64,000 nt of DNA from Rhabditophanes sp. KR3021 (Eukaryota; Nematoda; Chromadorea; Rhabditida; Alloionematidae). Under the pieces are notes generated by a model. That model saw only the letters and a program-made list of their open reading frames with translations, did not search any database and was not told the origin of the DNA. The translations under genes and the position numbers were made by a program. Of this stretch, positions 11,464 through 24,021 are shown one piece after another. The stretch spans positions 10,106,001 to 10,170,000 of the forward strand of contig CAUJLY010000006.1 in assembly GCA_963281155.1 (NCBI GenBank), written 5' to 3'. Position 1 is the stretch's first letter. Each line of letters starts with the position of its first letter.

Positions 11464-13440
11464 ATGGTAAACATCGAACAAGATGAAGACTTTAAGGTAA
11501 AAGTTCGTTACCAGTCACAAATTATTGTACTCTATATTCCGCACCCTCCATCATATGAATCTTTTGTAAGGACAATCAAGGTAGCTTGTAAAATTCACGA
11601 ACAAGACAAATGTACTATAAAATGGATCGATGAAGAAGGCGATCCTATTTCCATTAATAGATCTAATGAAATGGAAGAAGCTTTCAGATTAATCAAGGAA
11701 ACCAGAGAAGCCGAACTTTGTATTCATGTCTTTAAAGGGCATCCACCCGGTTCTGGTTTAGCATGTGTTGGAGAAGATAGTAAGTAGTCAATTAATACAA
11801 CTAAATAATAGTTTAAATTGTAGAAAGTGTTTATCGAAGAGGTGCCAAAAGATTTAAGAAAATTTACAATATCAACGGACATAGATTTCAAGCAAAAAGA
11901 TTAAGTCACAAAACACAATGCTTTCATTGTAATGATCAAATTTGGGGTTTGGCTAGGCCAGGATATAGATGTTTAGACTGCAAATTGTGTGTTCATAAGA
12001 AATGCCATAGATTCGTTAAACGTTTATGTAACGTTGATTTGCCTCCAACAAAGACGGAGCAAGAACTTAGTCAAACCATTCCTGTTCATACATACCTTGA
12101 AAGACTTCCAATTTCTCAATTGGTTTTGAAAGAGAATCACTCATTGAGGCAGAAAAATGGCGGCAGTGACAATATGGCCTTTTTGACTGATGAAAATAAC
12201 GAATTGAATAGGTCTATACGATTACAGCCCGTCAAGCCAAATGCTCCTGAACATTCCGTAAACGCTACAGGAAAAAAGAAAGTCATTTCACTGGATGATT
12301 TCACACTACTAACAGTCATCGGTAAAGGGTCTTATGCCAAAGTTTTGCAAGCGGAACATAAGAAAACGAAGGATATTTATGCCATTAAAATTATCAAAAA
12401 ACAGATGTTTAATGATGATGAAGATATAGATTGGGTTCAAACAGAAAAGACAGTCTTCGAAATAGCTGCCAATCACCCTTTCTTAGTTGGGCTTCATTCT
12501 TGTTTCCAAACAGATTCGAGATTGTTCTTTGTTATTGAGTTTGTACCTGGCGGAGATCTTATGTACCATATGCAAAGACATCGTAAACTTCCAGAAGAAC
12601 ATGCTCGTTTCTACTCAGCTGAAATTATTCTAGCTTTACATTTTCTTCATTCTCAACATATTATTTACAGAGATTTGAAGCTCGATAACGTATTAATCGA
12701 TGCTAGTGGCCATATCAAGTTAACTGATTACGGAATGTGTAAAGAAAACATCGGACCTGGAGACACAACAAATACGTTCTGTGGAACGCCGAATTATATT
12801 GCTCCTGAAATATTAGCTGGGCATAACTATGGGTTTTCAGTTGATTGGTGGGCACTAGGAGTGCTGATGTATGAAATGATGGCTGGAAGGTCACCTTTTG
12901 ATGTTGTCGGCAACACAGAAGACACAGATCAAAAGACTGAAGATCAGTTGTTCGAAACTATTTTGGAAAAGAGAATTAGAATTCCAAGAAATTTGTCTGT
13001 TAAGGCAGCTGGTATTTTAAGAAGCTTTTTAAATAAGGTAATTAATTAAAATTAGACAATATAACTAACATAAATGAATCTATTATTTAGGATGCAAATG
13101 AAAGATTGGGATGCAAAATAGATTTAGATGAGTCGTTGAATGATATGAAAACACATCAATTTTTCAAAAATCACATCGACTGGGAATTGGTAAGTAACAA
13201 CAGAGTAATTTTTTATTTACTGATATTTATTTTCAGCTTGAGGCAAAGCAAATCGTTCCTCCCTTCAATCCGAATGTTAGGTCTGACCGTGATTTACAGC
13301 ATTTTGACAGACAATTCACAGATGAACTTCCCAACCTTACAATTGATGATCCCATTGTCATTAGCAATATCGAGCAATCTGAATTCGAAGGTTTCGATTA
13401 CATCAACCCTCTACTGATGGCAAAAGAGGACGAAGTTTAA
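11464..13440 (+). CDS. aPKC: Atypical protein kinase C (PKC iota/zeta, PKC-3)
   Basis: Four exons (11464-11779, 11824-13037, 13091-13189, 13237-13440) give 610 residues. aPKC is the kinase of the Par6-Par3 polarity complex at the cell cortex. Domains in order: PB1 (about 8-95, with the OPCA-type acidic stretch near WIDEEGDPI), which in the family binds Par6; a pseudosubstrate beginning [14 protein letters not shown], with Ala113 in place of Ser; a single C1 zinc finger (about 124-174); and the kinase domain (about 265-530) with glycine loop GKGSYAKV at 272-279, Lys294, YRDLK with catalytic Asp389, the aPKC-type DYG at 407-409, and activation-loop TFCGTPNY with Thr423. The C-terminal extension ends [14 protein letters not shown], whose hydrophobic motif carries an acidic residue instead of phospho-Ser, as in all aPKCs. 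The turn-motif Thr578 is followed by Ile rather than the usual Pro. All splice junctions keep frame. Confidence 0.96.
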
Positions 13441-16400
13441 ACTTACCAATAAAAACTATTATTCACTTTAACAAAACATAAAATAATTTAATTTTTTAAA
13501 ATTATATTAATTTTTCAATAACAAAAAACAATTGCGTGCCAAGCGGATATACAATGCAGAATTATAAATTTAATACAGATGAATAATTATCCCAGGATTC
13601 TTTACTTAACTAACATATTCATCTGATTCTTTTATCTTGTATTTAAGTTGTCAAGCATAGTTCCCAAAATAATAAATTACCTATATACTCTAATTATAAA
13701 TACAAATACATATTGAAAACTATACACACCAATTAGCACCCATTCTTTTTTAGAAAAAAAACATGCCTACCCATTTCTCGTTGTTTTTATCATGAAAAAC
13801 ATATAAAATTAAGTAAAATATGCATGCTTACTAATGTTTGAAGTCTTTAAACTTACTTATTTGCAGGATGTAGCTATCATAAACTATTACAACATTTTAC
13901 ACAAATTAATTTGAATACCATAAACACTTTCTAATTGGTAAAATACTCATTTATACTTCTTTTTGTTAATAAAGTTAATATTGCTCATAATTTAGAAAAT
14001 AAACGTTTTTTCCGTTCATTAAGTTTCTTACTTTTTTCGCACACTTTTTCCCTAATTGTGAAACATTTTAATAAAATTTAAATGCCTTTCGTAATTATTG
14101 AAAGGATGTCTTCATTTATAATAATAGATGATATATTTTTAGAAAAAAGCGATTTATAACAGTAAACAAACATGCATATATTAATTTAGATATATTCTTT
14201 TTTTAGATATTCTATTTGATAATCTTGTTTTTTAATAGCTAGACGGTTATCTTTAACGTAATTTATATAAATAATTATATTCACATTTTTATCATACATT
14301 CAGTTCATCATTTGTTGTTCTTTTACTTCTTATATGTATTGGATCATTTTTGTTTTAATTATTGTATTCCCATATCCTCAACACATTATTATTTGTTTTG
14401 AATCAAAGGCACAATGAATTAGAGGAAGTGAGTAAGAAAAGGGAAAATAAGTTGTATAATTTTACTTAAATTAGTTACACAACTTTCATTTATATATTAT
14501 ACAAATTATTTTTTTATTAAACTTCCTTCTATTCACAACTTTTTTCGTTGTTTGTCAATTTTGATTGCTTTGTCTGATTCAGGAAGAAGATGCATGTATA
14601 TATTTGATCAAAATTATGTTATTGTAGTCTGAAATGTACGTCTAATATTTCGCTATAATGATTGTTAATCAATGCTTTTGCAAACTTAAATATATTCGTC
14701 AAATTTCACAGGATCTTAATAAATTACATTACGCATGTCTAATAACTTTTAATTCCCTCACACAAAATGTACAATTATGTAACTTTTTTAGTGTTCTTTG
14801 AAAGTTACTTTAGTGCAGATTGTCATGCATACATTTATTATGCTCAAAAATAATCTACTACTTCACTATCTTCATATTTTTGATTTTTTATGATGACATT
14901 TTTAAGACTTTGCTTTCAAAAATAAAAGTCTAACTTTTTTAAAATCTTCTCATACCACGAATATACTATTATGGTAATCATTTTTAGTTAGGAAAAAAAC
15001 TTAATCAGTAACTTCCTTATCAAACACCCATATTTTAGTAGCTAATTTTTGGATACCACACAGCTTAAAATATTATTATATACATCTAATCTTTTTTATA
15101 AATGATAACCCATCCTCTAATATAGTATAATAGTTATCTTTGCAAATACAGCAAATTAAGATTTATTATTGAAGGAAGGTATATGGTATTAAAGACTTAC
15201 TGAGATATTTCTTGCAATAGTAATATAAATGATATCAAGTAAAAGATGATGAAAATGTTGTGTAGAGACCAAAAATCTAAGACAGGAAATATAAATTGAA
15301 CAGGATACAATTTCTTCAGTCATATATTCAAGAACTAATTTGTCACTATTTCAAGAATCTCAAAAAAACAAAACATCCACGCTCAGAACCTTCAAATATA
15401 AAATGATTAAACTTATTATGTTGCATATCACCCTCTGACCTTCCTTTCGAATTATGTTTATATGCTTTGTCGATGCAAATTTTGATCAAGAATATAATTA
15501 TTGTTCACCAATATTCTCATTTTCAAGTTTATGTAGTATTACATAAAAAGTATGTTCTTTTTGCTTATTAGATTTTTGTTATTTTTTGCTTAAGCCGTAG
15601 TATTTTATATAGTATATTCATCAAAAACAATTATCACCTTCATTAACCTTAATTTAATAGGTAGGCAAGGTTCAAAATATATATGATTATCAAACCCCCA
15701 ACAATTTATTTTTCATTCGTTTGTGGAGTGATATATTTTATCAGTTTGCTTAAAAATAGGTATAAAGAAACATATATTAATTATACACAATCAGAAGAAG
15801 GCAAGCATAACCTTGATTTGGACGCCGACTGACAACACAACTCATGTCTGTGCTCGCTTTTCCTTGGAAAAACAATTTATCTGAACGGAGTTTTGTGCTT
15901 ACTCCAAAAATTGGTTGATAGCAATTTTGGTTCGCCGTCGAATTAATATACATGCATTAGTATGCATATTTTTTTACCTAATTAGTTTACTTACGTTCAC
16001 TGTATAATCTATTTTACGCCACCCCGTAGGAGAATGTTGCGAGCTACAGTGTGATAAGTCTCTTGGAGAATGAATAGAAAAAGTAGTAAAAAAACGCCTT
16101 TTTGTTTCCTTATTAAAAATTTAAATATATAAACCTTTCTCATGCTTTTAATTTTACAAATGGTAGGCTGTTGCCAAACTAAGTGGTTGTCATACATTTT
16201 TAATTTACTCCTGAGCTCGTTATAACATTTAGCTCCATTTTCACTTTAACGTATACTTTTGTTCAATCACCTATGTGCCACTTCGCCTAACTTATGTAAT
16301 AATATTATTATACTTTTCTAGACTCTCAAACAAATTGAGTAGCCAGGATATACTATACAGATTCACTCAGGTCTGCACTACTCCGATTGAACACTGTTCT

Positions 16401-19400
16401 TGGATAATAGACTAGGATAGCAGACTGGGATAGGAGGTAACCTAGCTGCTCATCAAATTAGAAGTCAGACAACTACTCCTGCGATCTCGTGCTCGATTGT
16501 GTATCACTGGGGTTAATAAGTGCTTGGGTGCTTCTAGTAGTTATGTGATTCACCACACAGATACCACTGCGTTGTTATTTTCGGGCAATTCAGGTTAGTT
16601 ATTATCAAAACAAACATTTCGTACTTTTGAATGCCCTGACTATTATATGTACTTTAATGCCCAACAAAGTTGCACTTCCATAGGTGAGATGACGTAATTA
16701 TGCATTTTGGTTGCCTGGATTAAAGGCATGGCTTTAATTCATATGAAACATTCACGTCTGTTGTCTCTTCTTCTCTTACACGCGACACGAAATGTTGATC
16801 TGATATGTGGCATTGTATAGTCCATCTTATTCTGCCCCGACAGATACTTTTCAGGAAAGAAATGGAAAAACGACAGTATCAAAATTGTGCACATTTGCAC
16901 ATCACTCTTACAATTATGTACATAAGCAAGGAAAGGGTGAAGGAAGACAAACCCCAGACAAATATATTTTTTGACAGTCATATTTAAGACAATCATTTAC
17001 ACTTCTACTCATACAGGGTACGTTCCGAGTTTTGTTGATAACCTATTTGGTGATCATTTTTTCATACCTAGTAGCTTGATTTGTATGCAGGAAGACGATG
17101 ATATACCCGCCAACAGGCATTTGCGTGATAATATGTGTCTTTTTATCTTTGAACAACAATAAGCATTTAAAAAACTATAAAATTATACTACCTGCAAAGA
17201 TACACAACCAAGCCGGGGGTAAAAATATTTTTGTTCAAGTACTTTTTTATACTACCTACCACTTCTCACACCAAATCATCTAATATGTGTTGGTTTCTAA
17301 GAGATGACAGAGACGCCTTCACGCAACGTAGTATCAGTTTCGGAGTGGCAACACATAAACGCAATTAACACTCTCTTTATTAAAGACAATATCAGCAATA
17401 TAATTTTTTGGTACCCAACAAACATACTTTCCATCCCTACTATCTCTAATACAAATATTTAGAAAAAGTGACATCGGTAAAGAAATTTAGTTTGACCAAA
17501 AATACTCAACAGACTCCCAACAACTTATTTATACTTTAGTATGAAGAATTTAATTTTTAAAATACAAACTTAGACAGATTATTTCCTGCTTGCTTGGGAA
17601 TTGCAGGAAGGATAATTAAAAATTAGTTTTTAAAATATTTACCCGCCGCCAGATGAATGATTTTGATAATTTTACTCTGCACAAATTATAAGGGAACTTT
17701 GGTGTTTACAAATTTTGTAGATATTTATATTTTATGGGATTCACTCAACAAATAAAATATATTTTTCAATAATGAACCAAAGTTACTTTTTCAATTTTGC
17801 TGATAGTACTTTTTTTAGAGAGTCCCTTCCAGTAGACGTGTCTCAGACTAAGGGTTATTTAGACCGCTCAAAATAATCTCTCGCAAAAAGATGTAATGTA
17901 AATGAATTATGTACGACTTTATACCATTCAACTTCGCTTAGATTTTTTTGCTAGGGATCTATTCAGATATCAACAACATTGTTACATATTTAAGCTATAC
18001 TAATATTATCATTTTAATATTAAATTTTTTGCATTCGCTTCGTAGCTTTTTAAGTTGGTGTACAAACGGGGTTCTGTTTTTTTTATTTTATTTATTTATG
18101 ATGTAGTAATATTCACATTCAACCATTGTATTATAAATCCTGTTTCTTTTGGTGAAAGTAGAGTTTAGACAAATTGAAAAATGTTTAAGTCGTCTTTGTG
18201 TTCCTAATATTGCACTAACCTTTATTAAATAATATTCAATTAGATATATCCTAATAAATCTTATAGATGAACAAAAATAATACAATACATAGTAGGGATT
18301 TTTTGACATCTCTATGCTCCATATTTTAAACCGTCACCATTTCTTTTGCCGGTCTTTCTTTTATTATTTTTGCATTAAGAAGAATAAAGATAGGTTGATT
18401 TGTTGAAAACCTTTCGAATCAGCGCAAACAGCAATTTATTATCTCTGTGACATCAACAGTTCATGCTCTGGAAAGCGTAAGCATCATTTTTGGAAACGGT
18501 ACTTTTAATAAACGCTCCTAATTTTGTACGAAACTTACCAAAAAAGACACACTATTATGTTTGAATAAAAAAGCATGTGAACGACATTTTTGCATCTTTC
18601 TACTGCGTTTCAAAAAATATATTTCTCAACACATTATTTTTATAAGCCGATTTTTCAAACTCGATAAGAGAAAGTCATTTTTATTTGAAGAGATTAACCA
18701 AATATGTTTTCTTTGATTAGGTATAAGATAATATAATAAATAAATTCTCTAGCAGTACAAAAAATAAATGGAACCAGACCGACAACTACTAAACATATCT
18801 GCAAAAAAGAACCACATTATTCTTTAAAAAATGTTTGAGCTTAATTAGTTATGTTGGCTTAGTTTAAAAGTGAGATACCATTTTTACTAGATTTTTTTAA
18901 GTCTTCGAATCTACATGACGTCTGGTTGTTTTACTAAAATATATGCATTACATAAAATGTAAAAAATATTTATAACATTTTCATAAGTTTATAATTGTTT
19001 CTAAAATTAACTTTGCTTTTAAAAACTTTAAAGCCATCATTTTTTGTTATTATAATTATGTTCTTTTTACATATGGATTAAAAATATTATAGTGATTGTT
19101 GTGCTTATTTGGATGTAACATACAATTTGATACTATACATTTTTAGATAGTATTACGATTAACTTACCGGTATCTCAAAAAGAGTAAAAATGCGAAAATA
19201 AAAGGACCCAAAGGGTTGTGTTTGCTGAGTTTAATTGCTTTAAACAATTTGCACACGTCTAATATACTTGTAATAGTCGTATATCTTTATTGGCATTAAA
19301 ATTTCAATGTTAAAATAAATGGACTAGACGCCTATTATGGTAAATGGGCAAGAAAAAATATCACATTATATTTTTTATAATACTAGCAATATTCAGTCAT

Positions 19401-20676
19401 CCGTTTACCTTCGTTTTGTGTTTTTGTGGAACAGCATGGTATGTTATGACTGGGTGATTGGGCAGAAGACGACACCAAACAAGGATGTTTATGCAAAAAA
19501 GACTCCACATTTTATTGTTTACTGCATTCTTCGACTTAATAATATAATTTACCTACAACAGAAGCCTAGACAAGTTTTTGAAAGTTGCGGGAGCATTGAC
19601 ATATTATATTTCTCTGTCAACAATACCCCATATAGATATTTATCTTTTCCTTACCAATCAAACTGCTTTTTTGGTTGACGATATAAAAGGTTATACATTC
19701 AACTTTTTCCAAAAAATACATACACGATTACACACTGTCTAGGACTACAACTATTCAGAAAAAATTTAAAGACATCATCTGTACAAATGTTGACATTGAA
19801 AAATGTAGGAAATTAAGATTTATAAATAGCTTAATAATTTATTTTACCGATTCAGGTTCGCAAATTCCGTTAAAGAATCTTGGTTCAATTTAAAATGAAT
19901 CAGTCATGTCAAAGTAGATTTATTCACTATTTTCCTTGAATTTAAAATGCCAATAATTCCTAATTATAAAGGGTACAATTTCGTGACAACAAATAATAGG
20001 CATTATTTTCCGTGCCCAATTTCTGAATATATCAGATGATTAAGTAATGGTAGTCTTAAGAATGCGTTAACACCTGTACTTTGATGGGATAAAATATTTG
20101 TTATTATTTATACAAATTATACATTTTGTCAAAACATCCCCTTTTTATATCCTACTAAAGCATCATAATAGTGGGATATTACAGAATACAAGATCATTAT
20201 TATAGACCTATTTTTAGACTCTTAACTGACATTTTTTATTTTCATGAATAAGTATGCTATTTTATATTAAAAAAGGTTTCTTCTAAAAACACTTAATCGG
20301 TATATATATAGTACATAAGGCGAGGTTTATCTTTGTAAGGAAGATTTACTTATAGTTTAAAGATAATCATGAAAAGACCAATTTCAAAAAGTGATAGTTC
20401 GGAATATACCCCCTAAATATAGATATGATGCCTAAATAAATATTTTCAAAATGTGTATAAGACATCCGTTCTCTGAACATTTTATTTCTGATCTTAACCA
20501 TTGCATATTTTGATAGGTAACAAATTGACATACCATTTTTCAAAATAGCTATTCTAATATGCATTTATTTATTTTTAAAAAATGGAACAATTTTTCCTTC
20601 CTTCATAATAATATGTTTATATATTTTGGCAACAAAGCATTATAACACTTTAAAAAATTCTAATTGATCATTTGTA
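13441..20676. other. Gene desert (7.2 kb) with a GC-richer patch
   Basis: Mostly AT-rich non-coding DNA. Short frames (16009-16197, 16739-17283, 18088-18309, 19337-19678) look random and have no motifs. The stretch at about 15790-16620 is visibly less AT-rich than its surroundings and may be an old repeat or a non-coding transcript. I could not match it to any snRNA, 5S, tRNA or transposon I know. Confidence 0.4.
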
Positions 20677-20684
20677 TGTATAGT
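20677..20684. repeat. Left 8-bp target-site duplication TGTATAGT
   Basis: The octamer TGTATAGT immediately precedes the left terminal repeat of the MULE and recurs immediately after the right terminal repeat at 24014-24021. MULE insertions typically duplicate 8-10 bp. Exact match; the boundary was chosen because the inverted repeats begin at the next base on both sides. Confidence 0.6.
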
Positions 20685-20708
20685 GAGTAACATATCATTC
20701 GCCTCCCA

Positions 20709-20867
20709 GGCAAATGATTATACTATAGTATAACTATTAGCCCCCAGGCGAATGATAATGCTATAGTATAATCATTCGCCCTATTTTTATTTTATAAGGC
20801 TAATGATTATACTATAGCATAATCATTTGCCTGGGCAGGCTAATGGTAACTAAAGTAACCATTCGCC
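20709..20867. repeat. Left subterminal array of four palindromic modules
   Basis: Four consecutive near-perfect palindromes at 20709-20742, 20747-20780, 20798-20831 (34 bp each) and 20838-20867 (30 bp). Each starts GGC and ends GCC and is centred on CTATAG (AACTAAAGTT-like in the shortened fourth). Arms read GGCgAATGATwATrCTA. Spacers are short and often CCCA or TGGG-like. Each unit can fold into a hairpin or cruciform, and neighbouring units can also pair with one another and with the right array. Confidence 0.85.
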
Positions 20868-21061
20868 CTATAAATAATTTTTATGGTCTATATTTAAGTG
20901 AAATATAATTGCTTTAAACAAATTCCTAATCGTTTTGACAATTTAACCCTCATTCAATGAAATTTAATTAACGGTTTATAAAAAATGAACATAAAAAATA
21001 TTTTTAAACTATCAGAAATTCAAAAGAAACAGATGTACTGATTAACCCTACTAACATAGAA

Positions 21062-23453
21062 CTAATTTCGCCTACTTCTAAGAACTCGTGCATTTAAAGA
21101 AGGCTTAAAGACAACCTTTTCCACAATACTTTCAACTTCTGATTCCTCCTGTTTAAGGGTATCATTTTCTTTTTCATCTTCACTATTTCTTTCTTCGTCA
21201 TCTTGGAGCTCGCTTACATATTTTTGAAAATTTTCAGGAATTAAATATTCACTGATTGTATTTAAGTATGTGTTTACATTGAGAAAGTTGTTATCACTAA
21301 ATTCTTTTTGTAATAAAGCAATTTTTTCCTCTCTATCCTTTGACTTTTTAACTTGCTTGGAAATGGCAAATTCAGGTGAGTGTTTAAATTTATTCAATTT
21401 GTAAATTGTAAGCCGGACATCCTCATTTGCAGCTTTCAATAAATTCAGACATTTCAAGTAAGTACCATGGTGTGTAGCTAATGGATTAGTTTTAAGCCAT
21501 CTATTGAATGATTCACATGAGTTAGTGCTTTTAACACGTTGTTGAAACTTGCATAATTTGGTTGCATGCTTTTCATTCTTAAACCAATTTTTATCAACAT
21601 AGTTGATCCATTTGGTTAGCTGGTTTATTTCAAAAGGAGTAAAATCTTCATTGGCTGTCATAATCATCTTATTTTTAATGATAGTCCATTGTTGAATCAT
21701 TTGCCCGACTGGCACGTGGGGGAGAGCAATAACCATACGAAACTTCTTATAAAAATCTGCAGACACGAGACTTCTATCGTCATTTCCATTAAAAGATGTT
21801 AACAAATGCTTAAGCCCAAGCTGATTCAATTTTTTTACCAAATTTTGGGCGTAGTGGAAATAGCAGTGTTTATGTAAAGTAGGATAATGTTTTTCAATAA
21901 TTTTTATTGCAGCAGGTTCTTTATCAGTCATAAATACCTCTGGAAGTTCTTCACTAATTCCGAAACGTTGTAAGCACTTTTTAATTTCATTAAAAACGAA
22001 ATCATAATCTTCGGTCTTACGGTGCTTCATCAAAGCATAAAATGCTGGTATAAATGTATTTCTCATTTCCCCTTCTTTATTTTCAATAATTTGAAACATA
22101 ACGACGTAGAGTTGGGTGTATTTGTCAGGGGCCACAAAGAAAGTTCCATCAGCAAGTCTTAATTTTGATTTGGCATACAATTCGAGTACATCTCTTGAAC
22201 CAAAAATAACAATTGAATCCCCATCTTTTCCAACAACACGGAATGACATAGGTAACTGCTTATCATCTAAATAACCACATTCGTAAACTTCCTCGGCGTA
22301 ATCATTATTTTCATTTTTTTTTCGTTTGATCTAGATGAAGCAACTCTAAGATACCTTCCCTTATCTTTATACTGTCCTAACTTTATCTTCGAATCTGCTG
22401 TACCGAGTTCAAGCCCATTGCATATGGTATCGACATTTTTAATCCCAATGGCATGTGCTATACGAGGCTTAATGAGGGGATTTGTGGCGTCACGGCAAAC
22501 ACGCTTGTATTCATTATCGCCTATTTTTTCTTTGAATGTTATTGGCAAGCAACCATCAAAATGAACACCTTCTTGGCGAACCAAATTATATCCTTTCATC
22601 TTTAATAGTGGAATATTCGATTCGGGTTGCTTCTTCTTTTTACAAATTGAGCGACACTCTTTGCAGTACATAGTGGTTGTTGTTGTTGCATCTGGAGACA
22701 ATTCAGTTCCTCTTCTAAAATAATTTGTATAAATTTAGTGAATATACGAAAATTTGTATATTGTATATTTAGTATTTGAATATTATTTATGTATAATTTG
22801 CTTGAATTATTGTATTTATAATATGTGCTATTTTATTATTATATCATTTTATCTAGGATCCTCATTTGTACCACTTTGCCTATTTTAAATCTACTTCATT
22901 TTAGTTTAGCTCCTTTCAGCTCTCATCCCAAAATCGTAAGTAGTGTATATATTATTATTGGCATTAGATGACCACGATTTTTTTGTAGATTAATAAAGAT
23001 CCTTTTGAATCCTGTTGTGTAACCCCTACTAGAAGCTTATTCAGGCTTTGAAACCAGTCAATTTTACTTTTTACTATTTATAGGCAGATAAAAAACATAC
23101 TTCTTGGTAAACACATATCCCAATGGGTTAGCATAATTCGTTTGATCAGGAACGTATAAGAAAACATCCTTACAAAACTTTTCAGTTTTCATTCCAACTA
23201 TAAATTGAGACTTAAATTGGACCTCCGAGTCAACATTTTTATAAGCTTCTTGTGCAAATAAAAGAAATTCCTCCTTTGTTCTTGTTAAAGGAACTGATGC
23301 AGGAACAGTTGGTAAAGAATGGTGAGATGGAATGTTTTGACTTAAAATATTGCTTGAGCTTGGCTGTGGAAGAAGTGTCTCTCGAACTTGCTCCAACAAT
23401 GAAGGATTATTCCAAAGAGCTTCTAATATTTGACTGTCGGTAAAAGATGACAT
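21062..23453 (-). CDS. MULE transposase (one frameshift at an A9 run)
   Basis: Encodes a cut-and-paste transposase of the Mutator-like superfamily. Exon 1 (23453-23101) encodes an unrecognised N-terminal region. A 386-bp intron (donor GTATGT, acceptor TTTTAG) leads to exon 2 from 22714, with phase preserved. Exon 2 encodes a Cys/Lys-rich stretch (YCKECRSICKKKK) that could bind metal or DNA. At the A9 tract 22314-22322 the frame must change by one base to continue into the catalytic domain. That domain shows LADGTFFVAP (first Asp, typical DGTF), FMTDKEPAAIK (second Asp), CYFHYAQNLVKKL (the C-x2-H helper motif) and STNSCESFNRWLK (Glu), the full D-D-E set. The C-terminal tail is acidic then basic. 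An alternative start 10 codons upstream of the chosen Met (23483) is possible. Intron length is far above the 37-58 bp of host genes, supporting a foreign origin. Confidence 0.75.
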
Positions 23454-23808
23454 TTTAAAAGCAACCAACCACGATAATAGCAATTAAAGAAATGATTTTA
23501 AAATTAAAGTATAAGTGTAGAAGGGGATTCTTATTATGAATTATTATACTATGAGGGATATAGATAGCCTCAATTACGCCTTAAAGATAAAAGTGTAACG
23601 ATGACATTAACCACTTAAGGTATCTTATTTTATTAAATTGAATAGACTTCAATTACGCTTTAGAATAAAAGTGCGACGTTAGAATAAAACACTGGAGGTG
23701 CACTTATTTAATTAATTTTTAGAGTATTAAAACACAGTCATCAACCTTAGAAATAACCGCTCATATTCGAACCAAATAATTGAAACATTTGATGATTTTC
23801 TTTATAAG

Positions 23809-23987
23809 GGCGAATGATTATATTATAGTATTATCATCTGCCTGGGCGAATTTTTTACTTAAAATAATGATTGGCCTGGGCGAATGATAATGCTATAGTA
23901 TAATCATTCGCCTGGGAGGCCAATGATTATTTTTTTGACATATTAGCCTCCCAGGCGAGTGATAATACTATAGTATAATTATTCGCC
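23809..23987. repeat. Right subterminal array of five palindromic modules
   Basis: Units at 23809-23842, 23845-23876, 23879-23912, 23918-23948 and 23954-23987. The third is identical over all 34 bp to the second unit of the left array (20747-20780). The second and fourth have lost their central CTATAG symmetry and look degenerate. A further half unit (GGCGAGTGATAATATA) runs into the right terminus. Confidence 0.83.
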
Positions 23988-24013
23988 CTACCCAGGCGAG
24001 TGATAATATACCC

Positions 24014-24021
24014 TGTATAGT
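24014..24021. repeat. Right 8-bp target-site duplication TGTATAGT
   Basis: Exact copy of 20677-20684, adjoining the right terminal inverted repeat of the MULE. Confidence 0.6.

Larger units (their letters stand above)
20685..24013. mobile_element. MULE-type DNA transposon, about 3.3 kb
   Basis: Element bounded by imperfect terminal inverted repeats: GAGTAACATATCATTCGCCT at the left and GGGTATATTATCACTCGCCT on the opposite strand at the right (15 of 20 matching). It is flanked by the direct repeat TGTATAGT. Inside are, left to right, an array of four palindromic modules, one minus-strand transposase gene, and a second array of five palindromic modules. The transposase carries the MULE catalytic signature, so the superfamily call is secure; the exact family is not known to me. 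The element looks fairly young because both termini, the target duplication and nearly the whole coding sequence are preserved. The single frameshift may be an assembly error or an inactivating mutation. Confidence 0.78.

Noticed and set aside
19855..19880. tRNA B-box-like sequence (GGTTCGCAAATTCC)
   Set aside because: The loop is too long, the T-arm does not pair, and no A-box or acceptor stem is present.
23758..23780. Minus-strand GGTTCGAAT resembling a tRNA T-loop
   Set aside because: Flanking bases do not form a T-stem and no cloverleaf can be drawn.
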